This document shows positions 51,463 to 60,330 of a DNA stretch of 64,000 nt, piece by piece. The stretch covers positions 160,479 to 224,478 of the forward strand of contig NZ_BOMH01000037.1 of NCBI RefSeq assembly GCF_016862095.1, given 5' to 3'. The number at the start of each line of letters is the position of its first letter. Position 1 is the first letter of the stretch. The translations under genes and the position numbers were made by a program. The stretch is from Actinoplanes cyaneus (GTDB lineage Bacteria > Actinomycetota > Actinomycetes > Mycobacteriales > Micromonosporaceae). The notes beneath the pieces were generated by a model. The model was not told the origin of the DNA and did not search any database. It saw only the letters and a list, made by a program, of their open reading frames with translations.

Positions 51463-54054
51463 TCAGAAGTGCTCGCGCGGCGGCAACGGCCGGATCGGGT
51501 CGTCCCCGGCCGGGCGGAACGGCACCGCGAAGGTGTGCTCCCCGCTGCCGACGGTCACCGACGTCTGCCCGGGCAATGCCACGTCCGCGTCGCAGCCGGG
51601 TGGGACGGTCACCTCGACGTGCAGGGTCGCGCCTTCGCGCCGCCAGGTCACCGAGGCTTTGCCGTACGGCGTGAGGTGCCACGCCGAGGCCCGGGTCAGG
51701 CCCCCACCCGGTTGCGGCGCGATCCGCAGTGACCGGTATCCGGCCGCGGCCGGCGCCAGCCCGGCGACGGTGCGGTGCAGCCAGTCGGCGACCGCGCCGA
51801 GCGCGTAGTGGTTGAACGAGGTCATGTCGCCGGGGTTGATCGTGCCGTCGGGCAGCATGCTGTCCCAGCGTTCCCAGATCGTGGTGGCGCCCATGGTGAC
51901 CGGGTACAGCCAGGACGGGCAGTCCGTGGACAGCAGCAGCCGGTACGCCTCCTCGAGGTGACCGGTGGCGGTGAGCGCGTCCAGGATCAGGGGTGTGCCC
52001 GCGAATCCGGTGCCGATCCGGAACTCGGCTTCGCGCACGAGCTGGGCGAGCCGTTCGCCGGCGTGGGCCCGTTGCCCGGGCAGCAGCAGGTCGAAGCAGA
52101 GGGCGAGGGCGTACGCGGTCTGGGTGTCGGAGGCGCACCGGCCGGACGCGGTGACGAACTCCCGGCGGAAGCCGGCCGTGACCCGGTGTGCCAGCTCGGT
52201 GTGGACTGTCGCGTCGTCGGTCTTGCCGATCAGGGTCGCCTGCCGGGCCAGCAGCCGCGCGGAGTGCGCGAGGTAGGCGGTCGCGACCAGGTACGGGTCG
52301 GTGCGCGCCTGCTGGGGGCGGTCCGGCGGGGCGGCCGGGTCGAGCCAGTCGCCCAGTTGCAGGCCGTGGGAGATGACGTCGCGGTCGTCGAGCAGCCGGC
52401 GGCAGCCCTCGACCCAGGCGCGGGCGGTCTCGTATCCGCCGGTAACCGGCCTGGTGTCGCCGGAGCGGTCGTGGAGCACCAGCGGTACGACGGTGGTGAC
52501 GTCCCCCCAGACCGCGCAGTGGAACTGCGGGAACGTGGTCGGGATGTGCGGGACGTAGAGCGGGACCAGGCCGTCGTCGCCGGTTTCGGCGGCCACGTCG
52601 GCGAGCCAGTCGGTGAGCCCGCCGGTGACGTCGTAGAGGAAGGCCGCGGTGGGGGCGAAGACCTGCAGGTCGCCGGTCCAGCCGAGGCGTTCGTCGCGTT
52701 GCGGGCAGTCGGTGGGCACGGAGACGAAGTTGCCGCGCATGCTCCAGCGGACGTTGTCGTGCAGGCGTTGCAGCAGCGGGTCGGAGCAGGTGAACCCGCC
52801 GGCCGGGGTGAGGTCGTCGTGGCAGACGACGGCGGCCACGCGGGCCGGGTCGAGGTCGCCGGGCCAGCCGGTGATCTCGGCGTACCGGAAGCCGTGATAG
52901 GTGAATCGTGGTTCCCACGTGGATGTGCCGGTGCCGTCGAGGATGTAGACGTCGTTGGCGGCGGCGGTGCGGATCGGGCGGGTGCACAACCGGCCGTTCT
53001 CCAGCACTTCGGCGTGGCGCAGGCCGATCCGGGTGCCGGCCGGTCCGTCGACGGTGAGGCGCAGGCGCCCGGCCAGGTTCTGCCCGAAGTCGAGTAGGTG
53101 CGTGTCGTCGTCGACGCGGGTCACGGTGACCGGGGCGAGCGTCTCGATGCGGCGTACCGGCGGGCCGGCGGGTGCGATCAGCTCGGCTGTCGCCGGTGGC
53201 AGCACCCGGACCGGTTGCCGGCCGGCCGGGGTCACCCGGGCGTCGTGGTGTTCGCCGTCGTAGATGCTGGACCGCAGGATCGGGCCGTGGGCCCACGTCC
53301 ACGAGCCGTCGGTGACGACGCGCTCGGTCGTGCCGTCGCCGTAGTGCAGTTCGAGCTGGGCGAGCAGTCCGGTGTCGGCGCCGTAGCGTTCGCCGATCCG
53401 GTTCCAGCCGTACTCGCCGCGCCACCAGCCGTCGGCGAGCCAGCCGGTGATCGTGTTGGGGCCCGGCCGGAGCAGGCCGGTGACGTCGTAGGTCTGGTAG
53501 TGCAGCCGGTGGTGGTAGCTGGTCCAGCCGGGTGCGAGCGCGTCGTCACCGGCGCGGGCACCGTTGAGCTCCAGTTCGTAGAGGCCGTGCGCGGTGGCGT
53601 AGACCCGGGCGCGCAGCAGGCCGTCGCGGACGGTGAAGTCGCGGCGCAGCAGCACGGGCCGGCGGTCGCCCGGGGTGTCGTCGGTGGCGCCGACGAACGC
53701 CGCAGTCCACTCCCCCGCGTCCAGCAGGCCGGTCTCGACGGTGGCCGGTTCGCTCCACGCGCTGGGCTCCGCGTCGCCCTCGCCCCACACCCGGACGCGG
53801 ACCTCGGCGCGTTCGCGGGAGGTCAGCGCGGGTCCGGGCCAGGGCACCAGGACGCTGTCGGCCGAGGTGACCGGGCCGCTGGTCCAGGCGCCGATCCCGA
53901 TCTCGTACGCGGTCTGGCGCCACCCGGGCCGCTCGGTCGTGACCTGCCAGGACAGGCGGGGGGTGCGCTCGCCGATGCCCAGCGGGCGGGTGTGGTGCTC
54001 GAAGCGGGGTGCGCTCACTGTCGTACGCGCAAGCTGAGTGTGATCGTGGTTCAA
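51463..54054 (-). CDS. Alpha-L-rhamnosidase, GH78
   Basis: This 863-residue protein hydrolyses terminal alpha-L-rhamnose from flavonoid glycosides, saponins or polysaccharides. It starts with the Bac_rhamnosid N-domain (FEHHTRPLGIGERTPRLSWQV), and then beta-sandwich domains (ARVYATAHGLYELELNGARAGDDALAPGWTSYHHRLHYQTYDVTGLL). The catalytic (alpha/alpha)6 barrel has the GH78 hallmark PTDCPQRDERLGWTGD (about 440-455) and WERWDSMLPDGTINPGDMTSFNHYALGAVADWL; a C-terminal beta domain ends the chain. No signal peptide is evident, so it acts inside the cell on imported glycosides. It follows the sugar transporter genes by a few bases. Confidence 0.93.
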   Translation of the reverse strand: MNHDHTQLARTTVSAPRFEHHTRPLGIGERTPRLSWQVTTERPGWRQTAYEIGIGAWTSGPVTSADSVLVPWPGPALTSRERAEVRVRVWGEGDAEPSAWSEPATVETGLLDAGEWTAAFVGATDDTPGDRRPVLLRRDFTVRDGLLRARVYATAHGLYELELNGARAGDDALAPGWTSYHHRLHYQTYDVTGLLRPGPNTITGWLADGWWRGEYGWNRIGERYGADTGLLAQLELHYGDGTTERVVTDGSWTWAHGPILRSSIYDGEHHDARVTPAGRQPVRVLPPATAELIAPAGPPVRRIETLAPVTVTRVDDDTHLLDFGQNLAGRLRLTVDGPAGTRIGLRHAEVLENGRLCTRPIRTAAANDVYILDGTGTSTWEPRFTYHGFRYAEITGWPGDLDPARVAAVVCHDDLTPAGGFTCSDPLLQRLHDNVRWSMRGNFVSVPTDCPQRDERLGWTGDLQVFAPTAAFLYDVTGGLTDWLADVAAETGDDGLVPLYVPHIPTTFPQFHCAVWGDVTTVVPLVLHDRSGDTRPVTGGYETARAWVEGCRRLLDDRDVISHGLQLGDWLDPAAPPDRPQQARTDPYLVATAYLAHSARLLARQATLIGKTDDATVHTELAHRVTAGFRREFVTASGRCASDTQTAYALALCFDLLLPGQRAHAGERLAQLVREAEFRIGTGFAGTPLILDALTATGHLEEAYRLLLSTDCPSWLYPVTMGATTIWERWDSMLPDGTINPGDMTSFNHYALGAVADWLHRTVAGLAPAAAGYRSLRIAPQPGGGLTRASAWHLTPYGKASVTWRREGATLHVEVTVPPGCDADVALPGQTSVTVGSGEHTFAVPFRPAGDDPIRPLPPREHF

Positions 54055-54058
54055 GGTT

Positions 54059-54892
54059 CTAGCCCTTTACCGCGCCGGCCGCGAGGCCGCGCATGACGCG
54101 CTGGTTGAGGAAGAGGTAGATGGCCAGGATGAGCAGCACGTTGATGCAGATCGCGGCGAAGGTGGGGCCGTATTCGACGACGCCGAACTGCCCGGTGAAG
54201 TTGAGCAGGCCGACCTGCACGGTGCGCTGCGCGTCGTCGGTGGTGAAGGTCAGCGCGATGAGCAGGTCGTTCCAGAGGAAGAAGAACTGGACCAGGGCGA
54301 TGGTCAGCACCGAGTTGCGCATCATCGGGAAGGCGACCGAGACGAACGAGCGGATGATGCTCGCGCCGTCCATGGTGGCGGCCTCGAAGACCTCCCGCGG
54401 GACGGCCCGGAAGTAGGTGGCCATCATGAACACGGTCAGGGGCAGGCCGGTCGCGGTGTAGGTGATGATCAGCGGCCAGAGCGTGCCGGTCAGGTGCAGG
54501 TTGAAGTAGACGGTGAACAGCGGCAGCAGGATCATCTGGCCGGGGATCATGATGCCGGCCAGGAACAGCAGCAGCGTGGTCTGCCGGCCCCGCCACACCA
54601 GGATCTCCAGCGCGAAGCCGGCGGCGGTGCCGAACACGACGATGATCGCCAGCGCCGGCAGCACGGTGAGCAGCGAGTTCTGCAGGTAGGTGGCGACCGA
54701 CGACCAGGCCTGGGAGTAGTTGGCGAAGTTCGTGAAGCTGTGCGGCAGCGCGGTGGTCGAGCCGTTGAGGAACTCGTCCTGGGTCTTGAAGGACCCCAGG
54801 AACAACCAGATCAGCGGGTACGCGACCACGAGCAGCAACAGCGCCACGACGGCGTGACCGGGCAGACGGCGCAGCGTGCGGGTGAGTTTCAC
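54059..54892 (-). CDS. Carbohydrate ABC transporter permease, MalG type
   Basis: This 277-residue protein has six predicted helices and the EAA loop EVFEAATMDGASIIRSFVSVAFPMM, which contacts the shared ATPase. The GTG at 54892 overlaps the stop of the preceding permease gene (GTGA). No ATPase gene is present, so a general MsiK-like ATPase encoded elsewhere probably serves it, as is common in actinomycetes. It should import a rhamnose-containing oligosaccharide or glycoside. Confidence 0.9.
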   Translation of the reverse strand: MKLTRTLRRLPGHAVVALLLLVVAYPLIWLFLGSFKTQDEFLNGSTTALPHSFTNFANYSQAWSSVATYLQNSLLTVLPALAIIVVFGTAAGFALEILVWRGRQTTLLLFLAGIMIPGQMILLPLFTVYFNLHLTGTLWPLIITYTATGLPLTVFMMATYFRAVPREVFEAATMDGASIIRSFVSVAFPMMRNSVLTIALVQFFFLWNDLLIALTFTTDDAQRTVQVGLLNFTGQFGVVEYGPTFAAICINVLLILAIYLFLNQRVMRGLAAGAVKG

Positions 54893-55779
54893 GATTGCTC
54901 CTGTCCTGCGTCGCGGCGGGTCGCGCGGAAGATGAGGACGGTGACCAGCAGGCACAGCACGGTCAGCGTGAGTGCGATCGTCGAGCCGTATCCGTAGTCG
55001 CCGTAGGCGAACGAGGTCTGGTACATGTACAGCGTCAGCGGGGTGGTCGCGCTGCCCGGCCCGCCGCCGGTCAGGGCGTAGATCGAGTCGAACGCCTTGA
55101 GCGTGCCGTTGATGCTGAACACCAGCGAGGAGACCAGCACCGGCAGGGACAGCGGCACGATGATGCTGCGGATCAGCCGCCAGGTGGTGGCGCCGTCGAG
55201 CGCGGCGGCCTCCATCAGGTCGTCCGGGATGTCGAGCAGCCCGGCGTAGAGCAGGACCGCGTAGAAGCCCATCGAGCGCCAGATGTCCATCAGCGCGACG
55301 ACCAGGAACGCGTGCCCGGGGGTGGCGAACCAGTCGACGCCGGTGCCGCCGAACGCCTCGATCAGCGCGTTGACCGGCCCGGTCTGCGGGGCGAACTCGA
55401 AGAACTTCTGGAACAGCAGCGCGACCGCGACGGTCGGCAGGATGACCGGGAAGAAGATGAGCGTACGCACGACGGACCCGGCCCGGCGCAGGAAGAACAC
55501 GTAGAGCAGTGCCAGCAGGTAGCCCATCAGGACCTGACCGGCGGTGATCACCACGGCGTACTTGACGGTGAACCACAGCGAGCTCGGCAGGGCCGGATCG
55601 TCGAAGAGCTTGGTGAAGTTGTCGAGCCCGGTGAACGTGAATCCGGAGATCACGCTGCCGGTGTAGAACGTGTAGCCCAGCGACCACAGCATCGGCACCA
55701 GCATGACCAGGGAATAGACCAGCAGCGCCGGTCCGAGCAGAAGGGCGACCGATTTCCGGTCACCGAGAACGCTGTGCAC
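54889..55779 (-). CDS. Carbohydrate ABC transporter permease, MalF type
   Basis: This 296-residue protein has six predicted helices and the EAA loop DDLMEAAALDGATTWRLIRSIIVPLSLP. It begins with a cytoplasmic SVALLLGPALLVYSLVMLVPMLWSL. It partners the MalG-type protein that overlaps it. It is preceded by a perfect hairpin that separates it from the binding-protein gene. Confidence 0.91.
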   Translation of the reverse strand: MHSVLGDRKSVALLLGPALLVYSLVMLVPMLWSLGYTFYTGSVISGFTFTGLDNFTKLFDDPALPSSLWFTVKYAVVITAGQVLMGYLLALLYVFFLRRAGSVVRTLIFFPVILPTVAVALLFQKFFEFAPQTGPVNALIEAFGGTGVDWFATPGHAFLVVALMDIWRSMGFYAVLLYAGLLDIPDDLMEAAALDGATTWRLIRSIIVPLSLPVLVSSLVFSINGTLKAFDSIYALTGGGPGSATTPLTLYMYQTSFAYGDYGYGSTIALTLTVLCLLVTVLIFRATRRDAGQEQS

Positions 55780-55794
55780 GCTTGTCCTTTCTTC

Positions 55795-55824
55795 CCAGGG
55801 AGCCGGCCGATGCCGGCTCCCTGG
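55795..55824 (-). terminator. Perfect 13-bp intercistronic hairpin after the sugar-binding-protein gene
   Basis: CCAGGGAGCCGGC (55795-55807) pairs exactly with 55812-55824, with the tetraloop CGAT. It sits 3 bp past the binding-protein stop and probably raises receptor mRNA over permease mRNA. Confidence 0.75.
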
Positions 55825-55827
55825 CGA

Positions 55828-57120
55828 TCAGCCGAGGTTCGAGGTGACCGTCTGCATGAACTTCTCGCCGGTCAGCTGACCGCCGGCGAGCTGGCCACCG
55901 CTGTTCTGGCTGACCGTGGTGGCCTTGGCGGAGAAGTACGCCTCGAACCACAGGACGCTGGTCTGTACGCCCGCGATCTCGTCCTGGATCTGCTTGGTGA
56001 GCGCCGGGACCTGCACGCCGGCGTCGGCCGCGAAGCCGGTGATCTGGGAGGAGTCGCGCAGCGCGACGGTGCCGTAGTTGGCGACGATGCACTTGACCCA
56101 GGCCTGGGTCTTCGGGTCCTTCTCGTACGACTTCTTGGCGATCGCGACGGCGGTGCCGACGTTGGCCGGCATCTGGTCGGCGGTGCCGCTGCCTCCGGCG
56201 ACCGTGGGGAACTTCAGGAAGCCGACGTTGTCCGCCCCGATCTTGTTCTTGCCCGGGTCGTTGAAGTCCGACAGTGCCCAGGAGCCCATGTAGATGAAGG
56301 CGGCCTTGCCGGTCTCGAACGTGTTCAGCGCGGTGGCGTAGTCGATCGAGGTGGGCGACTTGCCGAAGTAGCCCTTGCGGCCGAGGTCGGCGATCGCGTC
56401 GGCGGCCGCCACATACTGCGGGTCGGTGAGCTTGGCGGAGCCGTCGGCGACCTTCTTCAGCGCGTCGGGGCCCTGGCTGCGCAGCAGGTAGTTGCCGACC
56501 CAGCGGGTCACGCCCCAGCCGTCGCCGCCCTTGCCGGCCTGGGAGATCGGCTGGACACCGGCGGCCTGCAGCTTCGCGAACGCGGCGACCAGGTCGTCCC
56601 AGGTGGCCGGCACGGTGATGCCGTTGTCGGCGAGCAGCTTCTTGTTGTACCAGATGCCTTCGATGTTGAGCTCGGTCGGCAGGACCAGCTGCTTGTCGTC
56701 GTACAGGCTCTTGATCACCGAGGTGGCGGCGGGCTGCACGCCCTGCGAGACGCTCGCGGCGTCGAGCACCGAGCCGTTGCCGGCCAGTTGCTTGGTCAGC
56801 GACGGCGCGTTGGCGGCGGTGAACAGCTGCGGCAGCGCGCCCTGGCCGCCGAGCAGCTGCAGCTGCTGGTCGAGGCTGGCCTGCGCCTGCTTCTTGATCT
56901 CCAGGGGCTGCGCGGTGTTCTCGGTGGCGCACTCCTTCTGGCTCAGCGAGGTCAGGGTCTTGGCGATGGTGGTGTTCTCGTTGATGGCCAGGAACGAGAA
57001 GTTCTTGGCCGCCGAGTCGCCGGACGAGGAGTCGTCGCCACCGCACGCGGCGGTGGTCAGGGCGAGCGCGGTGGCGGCGCCGAGCGCCACCAGGGTCTTG
57101 GGCCGGAACAGGGATGCCAC
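55828..57120 (-). CDS. Carbohydrate-binding lipoprotein of an ABC transporter
   Basis: This 430-residue protein has a lipobox (ALTTAAC, Cys about 26), a Gly/Asp/Ser linker, and an extracellular-binding-protein family 1 fold (EGIWYNKKLLADNGITVPATWDDLVAAFAKL; FETGKAAFIYMGSWAL). It is the first gene of the rhamnoside transport operon. The GTG at 57120 is set by AGGAGG 4 nt upstream; the frame is open further, but that part is not a signal peptide. Ligand probably a rhamnoside, by context. Confidence 0.9.
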   Translation of the reverse strand: MASLFRPKTLVALGAATALALTTAACGGDDSSSGDSAAKNFSFLAINENTTIAKTLTSLSQKECATENTAQPLEIKKQAQASLDQQLQLLGGQGALPQLFTAANAPSLTKQLAGNGSVLDAASVSQGVQPAATSVIKSLYDDKQLVLPTELNIEGIWYNKKLLADNGITVPATWDDLVAAFAKLQAAGVQPISQAGKGGDGWGVTRWVGNYLLRSQGPDALKKVADGSAKLTDPQYVAAADAIADLGRKGYFGKSPTSIDYATALNTFETGKAAFIYMGSWALSDFNDPGKNKIGADNVGFLKFPTVAGGSGTADQMPANVGTAVAIAKKSYEKDPKTQAWVKCIVANYGTVALRDSSQITGFAADAGVQVPALTKQIQDEIAGVQTSVLWFEAYFSAKATTVSQNSGGQLAGGQLTGEKFMQTVTSNLG

Positions 57121-57152
57121 AGGTCCTCCTACATGACCGCGGTGAAGTTTCG

Positions 57153-57344
57153 TTGAAGCGTCTAAAGAGTCAGCGCGCCGGTCCTGGACGTCAAGAACCT
57201 CACATGAACGGGTTCCGTTGATCCACATGAAACATGCACGTTACCTGGAGCAACAGCGTTTATAACGATTCAATAACCGGAGGTCGGGCACTGCGATCGC
57301 GGCGGCCTCTCCTGCACCCGGGGGTACCAGGAATTGAAGCGTCT
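57153..57344. promoter_or_regulatory. Divergent regulatory region with repeated TTGAAGCGTCT elements
   Basis: The 11-mer TTGAAGCGTCT occurs at 57153-57163, before the transport operon, and at 57334-57344, before the LacI gene, in the same orientation. Around the CG it has partial dyad symmetry (GA..CG..TC), as in LacI-family operators. A further GAAC-GG-GTTC element is at 57217-57226. These are candidate sites for the LacI proteins; none is a perfect palindrome. Confidence 0.45.
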
Positions 57345-57361
57345 CGCGTACGCTGCCGACC

Positions 57362-58375
57362 ATGGCCACGATCGAGGACGTCGCCGCCCGCGCCGGGGTG
57401 TCGATCGGCACCGTCAGCAACGTGCTCAACCGGCCCCAGGCCGTCGCGCCCGCCACCCGCGCCCGGGTCCAAGCCGCCATCACCGCGCTCGGTTACGTGC
57501 CGCACGCCGCCGCGCGCGCCCTGGTCGCCGGGCGCAGCCGCACTATCGGCCTGATCGTGCCGGAGGTGACCAACCCGTTCTTCGCCGACCTCGCCCGCGG
57601 CGCCGAGGAGGTCGCCGACGACCGCGACCTCACCGTCATGCTCTACAACAGCAACAAAGCCCCCGGCCGCGAGCTGCGCTTCCTCGGCCAGTTGGAGAGC
57701 CAGCGGGTGCAGGGAATCCTGCTCACCCCGGTCAACCAGGTCGCCGAGGCGCTGAGCGACGTGGTGGCCCGGGGCACCCCGGTGGTGCTGCTCGACCGCG
57801 GATCCGGGCACCGCAACCTGTGCTCCGTGGCCGTCGACGACCGGGTCGGCGGTGAGCTGGCCGCCACCCACCTGGTCGAGCGGGGACACCGGCACCTCGC
57901 TTTCGTCGGCGGCCCGTTCACCGTGCACCAGGTCGCCGAACGGCTCGCCGGCGCCCGCTCGGTGACCGACGCCGCCGGCGCGCGGCTGGAGGTGATCGAG
58001 ACGACCGGGCTGACCGTCGCCGCCGCCCGCGCCGCCGCGACCGGCCTCGCCCGCCGGCCCGCCGCCGACCGGCCCACCGCGGTGTTCTGCGCCAACGACC
58101 TGCTCGCCCTCGGCGTCCTGCAGACCGTCACCCGCGAACGGCTGCGGGTCCCCGGCGACCTGGCGATCGTCGGCTACGACGACATCGCCTTCGCGGCCGC
58201 CGCGGCGGTCCCGCTCACCTCGGTGCGCCAGCCCCGGCAGCAGCTGGGCCGCGTCGCCGCCCAGCTGCTGTTCGAGGAGATCGACGACCCCGGCCGGCAC
58301 GGTCACCGGCAGGTCGTCTTCCAGCCCGAGCTCATCGCCCGCGCCTCCACCAGGGTGACCGCGCCTGCCAGCTGA
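57362..58375 (+). CDS. LacI-family regulator (rhamnoside locus, proximal)
   Basis: This 337-residue protein has the LacI HTH (MATIEDVAARAGVSIGTVSNVLNRPQAVAPATRARVQAAITALGYVPHAAARALVAGRSRTIGLIVPEVTNPFFADLARGAEE) and the sensor domain VFCANDLLALGVLQTV, VGYDDIAFAAA. It is divergent from the sugar transport operon, which it most likely represses. It is strikingly parallel to the LacI at 50341-51348, suggesting duplication at both ends of the locus. It converges with the next gene with only 2 bp between stops. Confidence 0.9.
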   Translation: MATIEDVAARAGVSIGTVSNVLNRPQAVAPATRARVQAAITALGYVPHAAARALVAGRSRTIGLIVPEVTNPFFADLARGAEEVADDRDLTVMLYNSNKAPGRELRFLGQLESQRVQGILLTPVNQVAEALSDVVARGTPVVLLDRGSGHRNLCSVAVDDRVGGELAATHLVERGHRHLAFVGGPFTVHQVAERLAGARSVTDAAGARLEVIETTGLTVAAARAAATGLARRPAADRPTAVFCANDLLALGVLQTVTRERLRVPGDLAIVGYDDIAFAAAAAVPLTSVRQPRQQLGRVAAQLLFEEIDDPGRHGHRQVVFQPELIARASTRVTAPAS

Positions 58376-58377
58376 GA

Positions 58378-60279
58378 TCAGCTGGGAAAGGACGCCAGCC
58401 GGGCGGATGCGGCGAACCCGGGCACGACCTGGTTCGGCCGGGCCGCGTCCACCGCGGCGCCGCTGTCGCCGACGACGTGCCGGATCCCGCCCCCGAGGGC
58501 GATGACCGCGGTGGTCATCGACGTGAGCCGCACGCTGCCACGCGTGGGCGCCTCGATGGCGGTCCAGGCGTGCACCGGCGCGCCGGCGAAAGTCGAGTCG
58601 GTGAACAGCGTGTAGATCGCCGTGCCGGTGACCGCGTGGGTCGTCACGCCCGGCGTGACCTTGTACGACGCGTAGCCTTCCCTGACGCCGTCCATCCACG
58701 CGGCCTGGTTCGGCGGGTCGTACGGGAACTCGCTCTGGTAGAAGACCGTCCGGCCGCGCTCACCGTTCCAGACGACCTGGTTCTTCTGGTGGTGCTCGGC
58801 GAACAGGCCGAGGGCGGTCACCTCCGCGCCGTTGACGACCAGCCCGGTGTCGCTGGTGTTGCTCGTCCAGCCCACGCCGGCGCCGTGATCGGCGCGCCAC
58901 AGCCAGGTGTCGTCGAGGACGACCCTGCTCTGGTCGATCCGCAGCGCGATCGTGGCGGAGCCGGGCCGGGCGCCGCCGACGCGGACGAACAGGTCGCTGA
59001 GGGTCGTCGGGTCGGTGGCGTCGCCGATGGCGGTGGCGTTGCCGGTGCCGACCCTGACCAGGACGGTGCCGCCGATGCCGGCGTCGACGACGAGACCCGC
59101 GACGACGACGCCCTTGACGTCGCCGACCTCGATCGCGGACTGCCCGCCGGCCGGCGCCAGGGTCGCGTAGCCCATCCCCATGACCACGGTGCCGGCCCTG
59201 GTCACCCGGATCGGCTCGCTGAGCCGGTAGACGCCCGGCGTCAGGATGAGGTGCTTGCCGGCCGCCAGCGCCGTGTTGATCGTCGCCGCGGTGTCGGTGC
59301 CGGGCTTCGCGATGTGGAACCGGGAGATCGGGATGCTGGTGCCGGCGGTGCTGCCGGTCGCCCAGTTCACCCCGGAGGCATTGATGCGGGCTTTCGGTAC
59401 GAAGACCGAGTAGTTGTCGCCGCGCGAGGTGAGGAACGGAGCGGGCCGGGACACCGGGGTGGCGGCCAGGGTGGTGATGCCGCGGCCGGTGAGATCGCCG
59501 GCCGGCGCGCCCCGCACGCCGGAGAAGACCAGGTTGGCCGATCCGCCGCTCCAGCCGCCGATCTGGCTGTCCCGCACGTAGTACTGCGCCTGGCCCGGCC
59601 CGGTGTCACCGCCGCTGTGGACAGTTCCGCTGACGCGGCTGTCGGCGATCTCCGCGCCGAACAGCGTGGCCCCGTAGGCGCCGTTGAGGTCCAGGTCGCC
59701 CTGGATGTCGACCCGGCGCAGCGACGAGGCCTGCGAGGTGGCCCAGCGCATGGTGTGCGCGGCGGCGACACCCTCCGGCCGGGCCCGCTGGGCGTCCGCT
59801 CCGACCGGCCGCTGGATCGGGTTGATCGAGAGATTGGCCAGCGAACGGTAGAAGTTGGTGAGCCCGTCGGAGGACCCGTCGGCGTTCTGGCGCGGCTCGG
59901 AGTGCAGCGCGCCGTTGATCCGCACGTCGGCGGGCGAGGAGCCCAGCCCGGCGATCGAGGTGTAGTAGCCGACTTCGCTGTTGACGATGCCGGTGGCGGT
60001 CGACGGGGTGTTCTGGCCGGCGGCGCTGCCGTACACGCCGGGCTTGAAGTAGACCGCGTGGCGGCCGGTGCCGAACTCGGGCTCCGCCGAGATGCTCTGC
60101 AGGTACGCGTTGATGTCGGCGACCGGCACGCTGGGATCGAAGATCTTGACGTTAGGGCCGAAGTCGGGCGTGGTCCCGGCTCTTGCAGCCGGGGCCGGAC
60201 CGGCGAAGGCGCCAGCCGCGATCATGGCCACGAAGGCGCCGCTCAAGATGATCATTTGGCGCCGGATACGTGTTGGCAT
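58378..60279 (-). CDS. Secreted right-handed beta-helix protein (GH55-like)
   Basis: This 633-residue protein has a signal peptide (about 1-33, PAARA). The mature part has two pectate-lyase-like beta-helix halves (FKPGVYGSAAGQ; KHLILTPGVYRLSEPIRVTRAGTVVMGMGYATLAP; WLWRADHGAGVGW). This resembles actinomycete proteins loosely related to GH55 exo-1,3-glucanases, although catalytic residues could not be placed. It probably binds or cleaves an extracellular polysaccharide. The ATG at 60279 follows GAGGAG. A LacI-like operator lies 38 bp upstream, which ties it to the neighbouring locus. Confidence 0.7.
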   Translation of the reverse strand: MPTRIRRQMIILSGAFVAMIAAGAFAGPAPAARAGTTPDFGPNVKIFDPSVPVADINAYLQSISAEPEFGTGRHAVYFKPGVYGSAAGQNTPSTATGIVNSEVGYYTSIAGLGSSPADVRINGALHSEPRQNADGSSDGLTNFYRSLANLSINPIQRPVGADAQRARPEGVAAAHTMRWATSQASSLRRVDIQGDLDLNGAYGATLFGAEIADSRVSGTVHSGGDTGPGQAQYYVRDSQIGGWSGGSANLVFSGVRGAPAGDLTGRGITTLAATPVSRPAPFLTSRGDNYSVFVPKARINASGVNWATGSTAGTSIPISRFHIAKPGTDTAATINTALAAGKHLILTPGVYRLSEPIRVTRAGTVVMGMGYATLAPAGGQSAIEVGDVKGVVVAGLVVDAGIGGTVLVRVGTGNATAIGDATDPTTLSDLFVRVGGARPGSATIALRIDQSRVVLDDTWLWRADHGAGVGWTSNTSDTGLVVNGAEVTALGLFAEHHQKNQVVWNGERGRTVFYQSEFPYDPPNQAAWMDGVREGYASYKVTPGVTTHAVTGTAIYTLFTDSTFAGAPVHAWTAIEAPTRGSVRLTSMTTAVIALGGGIRHVVGDSGAAVDAARPNQVVPGFAASARLASFPS

Positions 60280-60316
60280 GGAGTCTCCTCGGATGTGCGC
60301 CACGACTGGGCGCTTA

Positions 60317-60330
60317 TGAAACGGTTCTCA
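60317..60330. promoter_or_regulatory. LacI-like operator before the beta-helix gene
   Basis: TGAAACGGTTCTCA has partial dyad symmetry (TGAnA...TnTCA) like LacI-family operators. It lies just upstream of the beta-helix gene and touches the stop codon of the P450 gene. Confidence 0.5.
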
